This document shows, piece by piece, positions 15,872 to 21,771 of a DNA stretch of 21,771 nucleotides. The notes under the pieces are model-generated. The model had not been told where the DNA came from and did no database searches. It was given only the letters and a program-made list of their open reading frames with translations. How positions within the stretch are numbered: the first letter of the stretch is position 1; every line of letters begins with the position of its first letter. The translations under genes and the position numbers were made by a program. The stretch is from JBDKVA01 sp039679375 (GTDB lineage Bacteria > Bacillota > Clostridia > Acetivibrionales > DTU013), in the NCBI GenBank assembly GCA_039679375.1, contig JBDKVA010000099.1, forward strand, positions 1-21,771. Direction: 5' to 3'.

Positions 15872-16663
15872 ATGAATGACAGGCCGAAAAAAGAGAAAGC
15901 GCCTGAGGTAGGAGCGCCGTTGTGGATGGCAAGTTACGGCGATCTTGTAACGAATCTGCTGTGTCTCTTTGTGTTACTGTTTTCGTTTGCCATCCTTGAC
16001 CTTGAAAAGTTTGAAAAGATAGCTTATTCCATGCGTTCGGCTTTTTCCGGCAGCAGCAGTTTGTTAGATGAGCATAATGGGGACACGATGATCAGTATAA
16101 CACCATTTGACAATATGGCGACAGAGACAAACGAAGGCGAGGATAGCAAGGAAGGTACGGAAGGGGACAATACCGGAGAAGGCCTTAGTGAGGCTGAAAA
16201 GGCGGAGTTGAAAAAGGCGCAGCTTGGGAAGGCGAAGGTTAATATTGAGAAGCTGATTCAGGATATGGGACTGAGCGAAAACATTAAAGTGATCGAAGAA
16301 GGAAGCATAATTATTTTCAGGGTAGATTCAATCATTTTGTTTGATACGGGGAAAGCAGACCTGAAAGATGATGCAAAACCGGTAATTACGAAAATTGCAT
16401 CGGCGCTTAAGGAGCTTAAGACGGATATAATGGTCCAGGGGCATGCGGATGACCGTCCGATCAATACGGCTGCTTTCCCGTCTAACTGGGAGTTGTCTAC
16501 TAAAAGAGCGACCAATGTTGTAAAATATATGACAGAGACAAGCGGAATAGAGCCGAAGTACTTGACTGCTACCGGTAATGCGGAATTTAAGCCTATTGTG
16601 CCGAATGATTCAGAGTATAATCGACAGAAGAACAGAAGGATCGATATTATCATTGCACAATAG
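15872..16663 (+). CDS. motB: Flagellar motor stator protein MotB
   Basis: Anchors the stator to peptidoglycan and carries the ion-binding aspartate. One span (about 18-40) follows a basic N-terminus. The essential aspartate is D24 in ASYGDLVTNLLCLFVLLFS. A flexible, very acidic linker (about 83-112) leads to the OmpA-like peptidoglycan-binding domain, with VQGHADDRP (188-196), NWELSTKRA (205-213) and RQKNRRIDI (251-259). AAGGAGG is 8 bases before ATG 15872. Whether the motor uses H+ or Na+ cannot be told; the LLCLFVLLF span looks somewhat closer to Na+-type PomB, but that is impression only. Confidence 0.94.
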   Translation: MNDRPKKEKAPEVGAPLWMASYGDLVTNLLCLFVLLFSFAILDLEKFEKIAYSMRSAFSGSSSLLDEHNGDTMISITPFDNMATETNEGEDSKEGTEGDNTGEGLSEAEKAELKKAQLGKAKVNIEKLIQDMGLSENIKVIEEGSIIIFRVDSIILFDTGKADLKDDAKPVITKIASALKELKTDIMVQGHADDRPINTAAFPSNWELSTKRATNVVKYMTETSGIEPKYLTATGNAEFKPIVPNDSEYNRQKNRRIDIIIAQ

Positions 16664-16697
16664 CGGTATGGATTTAAAGTTGACAGTATATTGGATA

Positions 16698-16976
16698 TCA
16701 GACTGTGCGGAAAATCAGAAATAATACAATAATTTGCACTGTGAAAATGACAGGTATCCCCCACATGAAATACCAGTGCCTTGTTTTATGCCTGAAAAAC
16801 AGCAGGCCGGTGTAAACACCGGGGCAGCCGCCCAGAATGGATAAGATAAAAAAGGTTTTTTCCGGGATTCTCCATAATCTTTTTACAGCCTTGCGTTTGT
16901 CTGTTCCGACAATTATAAAGCCGATAAAATTTATCATTACCAGCGCCGCTGTGATGTAAGTAAATAGTTCAGACAC
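16698..16976 (-). CDS. DUF1294 family small membrane protein
   Basis: A 92-residue membrane protein of unknown function with the DUF1294 pattern: an N-terminal span, the cytoplasmic GTDKRKAVKRLWRIPE motif, FILSILGGCPGVYTGLLFFRHKT, a WYFMWGIP turn and a last span. Members often sit as single genes near unrelated neighbours. GTG 16976 is the likely start because the protein then matches the usual family N-terminus; its ribosome site (AGAGG) directly touches the GTG, which is odd, so the true start is not certain. It is convergent with motB, 34 bases apart, with no clear terminator between them. Confidence 0.82.
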   Translation of the reverse strand: MSELFTYITAALVMINFIGFIIVGTDKRKAVKRLWRIPEKTFFILSILGGCPGVYTGLLFFRHKTRHWYFMWGIPVIFTVQIIVLFLIFRTV

Positions 16977-17112
16977 CTCTTTTTGTGCACCCCCTTATTG
17001 GATGAATTGATTTTCTTGATGAACCATTGAATTAATTGTATATAAAATCCGGTCGGTTGACAATATAACGAGGCAGCATAATATCTCCCACATCGTTGAA
17101 ACGCGTAGGTGT

Positions 17113-17147
17113 AAGGAAATTTTTCTACAATTGAAAAATTTCCTTTT
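17113..17147 (+). repeat. Perfect 13-bp stem-loop with T-tail upstream of the helicase
   Basis: The arms 17113-17125 and 17133-17145 are perfectly complementary around TACAATT, and the hairpin ends in TTTT. It resembles an AT-rich intrinsic terminator on the plus strand, about 450 bases beyond motB, or a regulatory structure in front of the helicase gene. A TATACT/TATAAT cluster (17178-17188) after it may be the helicase -10, but no good -35 goes with it. Confidence 0.6.
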
Positions 17148-17244
17148 GAACCGATGCGTTATAAACGAAGAATATGTTATACTATAATCCTGTCATTGTG
17201 AACAGAGTGAAGAGCCTTTATTTTATTATTTGAAGGAGACCGTC

Positions 17245-18408
17245 ATGATTGAGCTGTTTAGGGAGCTTAAGTTAAATGAGTCCCTGCTTGGAGCACTTGA
17301 AAAGAATAATATCACTGCACCGACCGATGTTCAGCGCAGGGTCATACCGGAAGTGCTGAAAAATAAAGATCTGATCGTGCAATCAGAGACCGGGACAGGT
17401 AAAACGCTGGCATATCTGCTTCCTTTATTCAAAAAAATAAACGCCTCATTGCGGGAGATGCAGGCGATCATCCTGGTTCCAACGCATGAACTGGCAATAC
17501 AGGTGCTCCGGGTGACAGAGGATCTGTCACAGAATTCCGATGTAAAAATAAGCGCCGCACCGATCATAGGGAACGTGAATATAGACCGGCAGATCGAAAA
17601 ACTGAAGGAGAAACCCAATATCATTGTTGGTACGCCGGGCAGGATCCTTGAATTGATAAAAAAGAAAAAAATATCAGCCCACACAGTCAAAACGATTATA
17701 CTCGATGAGGCAGACAGACTGATGGGTGACAGCGAAATCGACAATGTAAAGGCAGTCATCAAAAGCACAATGCGGGACCGTCAGTTGCTGATGTTCTCCG
17801 CATCCGTTTCAAAAGTGGCGGAGGCGCGTGGGAAAGAGATCATGAAAGACCCTGTTGTCATCCGGGATGACGTGAAAATGACCATACCGGATACGATCGA
17901 GCATTTTTGTTTTATTGCAGAGCAGAGGGACAAGTTTGAAGTATTGAGGAAAGCGGCAAGGATATTGAACCCGGACAAAGCGCTTGTGTTTGCGAGCGGG
18001 ATCGAAGAAGCGGAAATCATTACGGAAAAGCTGAAATATCACGGATTATCGGCGGAAAGCATTCACGGAACAAACAGGAAGGTCGAGAGGAAAAAAGCGC
18101 TTAATGATTTCAGATCAGGAAAGATACAGCTTTTGGTCGCCACCGATCTGGCTTCAAGAGGACTCGACATAGAGGGGGTCACGCATGTATTTAGCATGAA
18201 TGCACCCGAAGAACCGACTGATTACGTGCACAGAGCGGGCAGGACCGGCCGTAACGGCAGGGCGGGCATTTCGGTGCTGATTGTGACGGAACGGGAATTA
18301 TCAAAGGTTAAGAGTTACGAAAGAGCCCTAAATATTAAAATATCCGAAAAAGGAATGTACAAAGGTAATATAGTCGACAGTGCATTGCATCACCACCCAG
18401 GTATATGA
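17245..18408 (+). CDS. DEAD-box ATP-dependent RNA helicase
   Basis: An ATP-driven RNA-unwinding protein acting in ribosome assembly, RNA decay or cold adaptation. All core motifs are present in order: a Q-motif region, SETGTGKT (motif I), PTHELA (Ia), GTPGR (Ib), DEAD (II), SAS (III, usually SAT), ALVFASG (IV), ATDLASRGLDIEGV (V) and HRAGRTGRNG (VI). The protein is 387 residues and ends shortly after the second RecA domain, so the C-terminal RNA-binding tail of CshA, CshB or DbpA is missing. ATG 17245 follows AAGGAG by 6 bases; a TTG at 17230 lies before the site and is unlikely. It ends one base from the convergent AraC gene. Confidence 0.93.
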   Translation: MIELFRELKLNESLLGALEKNNITAPTDVQRRVIPEVLKNKDLIVQSETGTGKTLAYLLPLFKKINASLREMQAIILVPTHELAIQVLRVTEDLSQNSDVKISAAPIIGNVNIDRQIEKLKEKPNIIVGTPGRILELIKKKKISAHTVKTIILDEADRLMGDSEIDNVKAVIKSTMRDRQLLMFSASVSKVAEARGKEIMKDPVVIRDDVKMTIPDTIEHFCFIAEQRDKFEVLRKAARILNPDKALVFASGIEEAEIITEKLKYHGLSAESIHGTNRKVERKKALNDFRSGKIQLLVATDLASRGLDIEGVTHVFSMNAPEEPTDYVHRAGRTGRNGRAGISVLIVTERELSKVKSYERALNIKISEKGMYKGNIVDSALHHHPGI

Positions 18409-18409
18409 G

Positions 18410-19294
18410 TCATATTTTGATTTTTACAGATGAAGCATATTGCGACGGAGTCATATCGGTTGCTTTTTTGAAATGCCTTGAGAAATAGTGTATTGAGGTA
18501 TAGCCCAGCATATCGGCTATCTGCGTGAAGTTATGCTCACCCTCGCGTATCATTTTCTTTGCCTCTTCAATTTTCAGCTTCTTATAATATTCCATTACAC
18601 TCATACCGCTTTTTTCTTTGAAAAGAACCTTCAGGTGTGTTTTACTGAGGGATGTGAAATGGCATACATCCTCGAATGTAATGCTGGAAGTGATATTATC
18701 GTTCAGGAAGGCCAGGATTTTTTTTTGCATGTCTTCATACGACCGTTCCCTGACAGAGGTGGAGAGTTTGTTGAGCGGTTTGATGCTGTTGCCTTTCCGG
18801 ATCATATAGATAAGCATTTGTTCGAGGTAGATCCTGATAAGCTGTTCACATCCAAAAGGACTGTCGGATTTTTTCTTCATTCTTTTCAGGGATGGAACGT
18901 CAAGCGGTGAGAGGAATGCTGATTTTGCCTCACGGATGATCTGTGCAAGCAAATTTTTCCCATAATCGTCAATGGAAAGGATCTTATTTTCGAAATACTT
19001 TATGGCTTCCGAGTTGCATTCAAATGCGATAACGACCAGATTTGGCGCTACTTTGCCATTTGCCCATACGTTATGGAATTCACCAGGCTTATGAAAAATC
19101 ATATCACCCTGTTTTAGCTTATATCCATTTGAATCAGCCATGACTTCCACTTCGCCTTTATCAACGACGAGAAATTCCCAGAAATCGTGTTTCTCACCTT
19201 CAAAGATATAATCCTTTACATATTCAAAGTAATGCAATGTCACTATTTTTTTAATTGTAAGCTCATCCTTCAATGTGGTTTTAACATAATCCAT
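18410..19294 (-). CDS. AraC-family transcriptional regulator with cupin sensor domain
   Basis: A DNA-binding regulator that probably senses a sugar or similar ligand. The N-terminal half is a cupin-like domain (DFWEFLVVDKGEVEV, LKQGDMIFHKPGEFHNV). The C-terminal about 100 residues carry two helix-turn-helix units: SITFEDVCHFTSLSKTHLK, and NFTQIADMLGYTSIHYFSRHFKKATDMTPSQY. I take the ATG at 19294 (MDYVKTTLKDEL) as the start, though its AAAGGG site is 12 bases away; an ATG at 19306 abuts the same site. About 294 residues is normal. It is divergent from the nucleotidyltransferase-kinase pair, the usual position for a local regulator of that pair. Confidence 0.88.
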   Translation of the reverse strand: MDYVKTTLKDELTIKKIVTLHYFEYVKDYIFEGEKHDFWEFLVVDKGEVEVMADSNGYKLKQGDMIFHKPGEFHNVWANGKVAPNLVVIAFECNSEAIKYFENKILSIDDYGKNLLAQIIREAKSAFLSPLDVPSLKRMKKKSDSPFGCEQLIRIYLEQMLIYMIRKGNSIKPLNKLSTSVRERSYEDMQKKILAFLNDNITSSITFEDVCHFTSLSKTHLKVLFKEKSGMSVMEYYKKLKIEEAKKMIREGEHNFTQIADMLGYTSIHYFSRHFKKATDMTPSQYASSVKIKI

Positions 19295-19371
19295 ATGAAC
19301 TGTCATCCCTTTGTGCCCAAAAGTGCAAAAAATCTGACTAAATTGATAAATCCATGCCAATTAAACTCACA

Positions 19372-19383
19372 TATAATTATAAT
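19372..19383 (+). promoter_or_regulatory. Tandem -10 boxes for the nucleotidyltransferase-kinase operon
   Basis: Two TATAAT hexamers lie back to back (19372-19377 and 19378-19383) about 43 bases ahead of the gene. No hexamer near TTGACA sits 16-18 bases upstream of either, which is typical of activator-dependent promoters. GTGC occurs twice, exactly 10 bases apart (19313, 19323), between this site and the AraC gene. Confidence 0.4.
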
Positions 19384-19425
19384 ACGAAACACTCGATTAG
19401 TAAAAGATTTTGGAGGGAAATGAAG

Positions 19426-20352
19426 ATGATCAGACCGATACTTGTTGTAATGGCCGCGGGTATAGGCAGCCGGTACGGGGGATTGAAACAAATTGATCCA
19501 ATGGGGCCAAACGGCGAAATTATTATGGACTATTCGATATATGATGCTCTGAAGGCCGGCTTCGATAAAGTTGTATTTGTAATAAAGAAAGACATTGAAG
19601 AGACGTTCAGAGAGAAAATAGGCAATAAAATTGAGAAGTTTGTCGATACGGAGTATGTCTTCCAGCGTATTGAGGATCTCCCAAAAGGGTTTGAGGTACC
19701 TTCCGGAAGAGTAAAGCCATGGGGAACGGCGCATGCGGTCATGAGCTGCAGGAATGCTGTTGACAGGCCCTTTGCCGTCATTAATGCGGATGATTTTTAC
19801 AGCAGGCAGTCTTTCCAGGTTCTTGGCGATTACCTGAAGGATGTGGACGTAAAAGCTGCACCTTATCCGTTTTGCATGGTTGGATTCCTTGTAGAGAACA
19901 CGCTTACGGAACACGGACATGTTGCAAGAGGCGTCTGCACCGTCGGGGAGGACGGTTCACTCAAGGAAATACATGAACGCACGAAGATACAAAAATTCGG
20001 CAACACGGCAAAATATACGGAGGACGGAAGTACATGGGTAGACATACCGTTTGGAAGCATGGTTTCCATGAATACATGGGGATTTACGCCAAGCATGTTT
20101 AAAGAGCTTGATGAACAGTTCCCGGCCTTTTTGCGCTCAAACAGGGAGAATATCCTTAAAGCCGAATTCTTTATACCTACTGTAGTCGATAATCTTATTT
20201 CCAAAGGGAAAGCCAATGTAAAGGTGCTGCCGTGCAGCGCCCGGTGGTACGGCGTCACATATCAGGAAGACAAGCCCGTCGTTAAGCAGGCTTTGAAGGA
20301 TATGATAGAAACCGGTGTATATCCGGAAAATTTGTGGGAGGAGTTCGCATGA
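19426..20352 (+). CDS. Sugar-phosphate nucleotidyltransferase family protein
   Basis: Predicted to join a sugar 1-phosphate to a nucleoside triphosphate, giving an NDP-sugar and pyrophosphate. The N-terminal nucleotide loop is MAAGIGSRYGGLKQ (9-22). GTAHAV (100-105) and the metal-binding NADDFY (120-125) follow, all as in the GT-A-like nucleotidyltransferase fold. The C-terminal half (MNTWGFTPSMF, then RWYGVTYQEDK) is characteristic of a Firmicutes subgroup, but the sugar and nucleotide are unknown. ATG 19426 is preferred with GGAGGG 8 bases ahead; ATG 19420 is only 2-3 bases from it. The stop overlaps the start of the kinase gene (ATGA), so the two are translationally coupled. Confidence 0.85.
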   Translation: MIRPILVVMAAGIGSRYGGLKQIDPMGPNGEIIMDYSIYDALKAGFDKVVFVIKKDIEETFREKIGNKIEKFVDTEYVFQRIEDLPKGFEVPSGRVKPWGTAHAVMSCRNAVDRPFAVINADDFYSRQSFQVLGDYLKDVDVKAAPYPFCMVGFLVENTLTEHGHVARGVCTVGEDGSLKEIHERTKIQKFGNTAKYTEDGSTWVDIPFGSMVSMNTWGFTPSMFKELDEQFPAFLRSNRENILKAEFFIPTVVDNLISKGKANVKVLPCSARWYGVTYQEDKPVVKQALKDMIETGVYPENLWEEFA

Positions 20353-21455
20353 ATATGAAAGCTGATATTAGTAAAATCGTTCCCTATTTTTGTTTCCGGG
20401 GAGAGCTTATTGATGCGATCCCGTATGGTTCAGGGCACATTAACGATACCTATGCCGCTACCTTCAGACTTAAGGACGGTAAAAAACAGCGCTATATCGT
20501 GCAGAGAATCAACCATAATGTATTTAAAAAGCCTGAAGAATTGATGGAAAACATCAGTAACATAACAAAGTACCTGAGAAGCAAAATCATTGCATCAGGG
20601 GGCGATCCGGAGCGTGAGACGCTTAATATTGTCCCGACCTGCGCAGGCGGCAGTTATTTAAGAACAGACGAAGGTGATTACTGGCGCAGCTACATATTTA
20701 TTGAGGACGCAAAAACGTATGATGTGGTGGAAAACGGAGGCCATTTTTATGCTGCAGGCAAGGCATTCGGCAGATTTCAGGAGCTTCTCAGCGATTTCCC
20801 TGCAGATAGCCTTCATGAGACGATACCAGACTTTCATCATACAGGAAAACGCTATGATGCCTTTATCAGGTCGGTAGAAACCGATGCATTCAATCGTGCC
20901 GCCGAAGTGAGCAAGGAAATTGAATTTGTTACAAGAAGATCCGGTGAGATGCGCACATTGGTCCAGATGCTTGAAACAGGTAAAATTCCGCTTAGAGTTA
21001 CGCATAATGATACAAAATTCAATAATGTCATGATCGATAATAAAACGGGCTTGGGTATATGCGTCATTGACCTGGATACAGTGATGCCCGGTACGGCGCT
21101 CTATGATTTTGGCGATTCCATACGCTCCGGAGCAAACCCGGCAGCTGAGGATGAGAAGGATCTGTCGAAGGTATGGATGGAGCTTTCACTTTATGAAAAA
21201 TTTGCACAGGGCTATCTGGAATCGGCCCATAATTTCCTGACACCTGCGGAACTTGAAAACCTGCCTTTTGCGGCGAAGATGATGACAATGGAGTGCGGTA
21301 TACGGTTCCTGACGGATTATCTAAGCGGAGATGTTTACTTTAAGGTACACAGGGCGGGACATAATCTGGACCGGGCCAGAACACAGTTCAAGATGGTTGC
21401 GGATATGGAAAACAAGTGGGACAAGATGCATCAGATCGTGGACAGGTATAAATAA
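20349..21455 (+). CDS. Sugar 1-kinase-like phosphotransferase (NahK/APH family)
   Basis: An aminoglycoside-phosphotransferase-fold kinase most like N-acetylhexosamine 1-kinase (NahK/LnpB), which phosphorylates the anomeric carbon of GlcNAc/GalNAc. Seen are the N-terminal IPYGSGHINDTY loop (24-35), a lysine-strand region with YIVQRIN, the catalytic loop THNDTKFNN (218-226, D221), and the metal-binding IDLDTVMPG with D243. The 368-residue length fits NahK. ATG 20349 overlaps the upstream stop and has GGGAGGAG 5 bases ahead. With the nucleotidyltransferase it would form a two-step route from free sugar through sugar 1-phosphate to NDP-sugar. The exact sugar is not determined by the sequence. Confidence 0.83.
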   Translation: MNMKADISKIVPYFCFRGELIDAIPYGSGHINDTYAATFRLKDGKKQRYIVQRINHNVFKKPEELMENISNITKYLRSKIIASGGDPERETLNIVPTCAGGSYLRTDEGDYWRSYIFIEDAKTYDVVENGGHFYAAGKAFGRFQELLSDFPADSLHETIPDFHHTGKRYDAFIRSVETDAFNRAAEVSKEIEFVTRRSGEMRTLVQMLETGKIPLRVTHNDTKFNNVMIDNKTGLGICVIDLDTVMPGTALYDFGDSIRSGANPAAEDEKDLSKVWMELSLYEKFAQGYLESAHNFLTPAELENLPFAAKMMTMECGIRFLTDYLSGDVYFKVHRAGHNLDRARTQFKMVADMENKWDKMHQIVDRYK

Positions 21456-21771
21456 ATTTCAGCCAGATGCAGGATAAAGCGGAAACGCAGGATGATGTGA
21501 AGCAAAGAAAGATGCACTGCGTCAAATCATACAATCAAAAGATATTGCCACTTTTGACCGCCCAAAAGTAGCCAAAAGGCGCCACTCAAGCGACGTGGTG
21601 TCTGTCAGGGCACTGAGGAAAAGCTTCTATATGCCAACGAAGGTAAACCCTTGGGGCGGTCGGCACATATATCGCCATCCCTGGCGTAGATGTGCCTGAA
21701 TGGACATCGTGTCCATTTCACCGCCTGTTTTTGTTTTCATTCGGGCATATCACGAAGCTTTTCCTAACACT
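21456..21771. other. Non-coding end region with several hairpins
   Basis: No gene is supported in these 316 bases. Complementary pairs are dense between 21550 and 21720: ACTTTTG/CAAAAGT (21550-21569), GGCGCCAC/GTGGTGTC (21578-21602, two G-U pairs), GACCGCCC with GGGCGGTC (21556-21563 and 21654-21661), GGCACAT/ATGTGCC enclosing CGCCA/TGGCG (21662-21696), and ATGGACA/TGTCCAT (21700-21716). No clear terminator follows the kinase gene. It may be a dispersed repeat or a structured RNA leader of a gene beyond the window. Confidence 0.5.

Noticed and set aside
21456..21771. CRISPR array or insertion-sequence end in the final non-coding segment
   Set aside because: There are no regularly spaced direct repeats, no transposase fragment and no terminal inverted repeat with a target duplication.

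Overview
The window looks like chromosomal DNA from an anaerobic, probably motile member of the Clostridia. The grounds are AGGAGG-type ribosome binding sites, TTGACA/TATAAT-like promoters with 17-base spacers, a tRNA-sensing T-box leader, intrinsic terminators, a membrane pyrophosphatase and stator genes for a flagellar motor. Family or genus cannot be fixed from the sequence alone. I see no rRNA, tRNA, CRISPR array, transposase or phage gene.

Region 1 (about 142-5108) is a tryptophan operon, trpB-trpA-trpD-trpC-trpF. It is read from a strong promoter through a T-box leader whose specifier codon is TGG (Trp) and which ends in an antiterminator/terminator switch. The five enzymes cover the steps from anthranilate to tryptophan; trpE and trpG, which make anthranilate, are not in the window. 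The gene order is unusual, and TrpD and TrpC carry changes in active-site motifs.

Region 2 (5141-7525) is hppA, a membrane pyrophosphatase with a K+-independence signature. It has its own promoter, an early terminator-like hairpin in the leader, a possible short aromatic-rich leader peptide and a strong terminator. A small unrecognised gene (7567-7905) faces it on the minus strand.

Region 3 (8264-14157) is a complete oligopeptide/dipeptide ABC importer: two permeases, two ATPases and a lipoprotein binding protein. The binding-protein gene has its own promoter, with a perfect inverted repeat at the predicted transcript start, and a terminator behind it.

Region 4 (14213-16663) holds a metallo-beta-lactamase-fold hydrolase followed by motA and motB. 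A perfect flagellar sigma-28 type -10 element (GCCGATAA) lies ahead of the hydrolase. A minus-strand DUF1294 membrane protein and a compact DEAD-box RNA helicase follow.

Region 5 (18410-21455) has a minus-strand AraC-family regulator divergent from a translationally coupled pair: a sugar-1-phosphate nucleotidyltransferase and a NahK-like sugar 1-kinase. Together the pair suggests salvage of a free sugar to an NDP-sugar or glycolytic intermediate, perhaps controlled by the AraC protein. The last 316 bases have no convincing gene but contain a cluster of hairpins that may be a dispersed repeat or a structured RNA.
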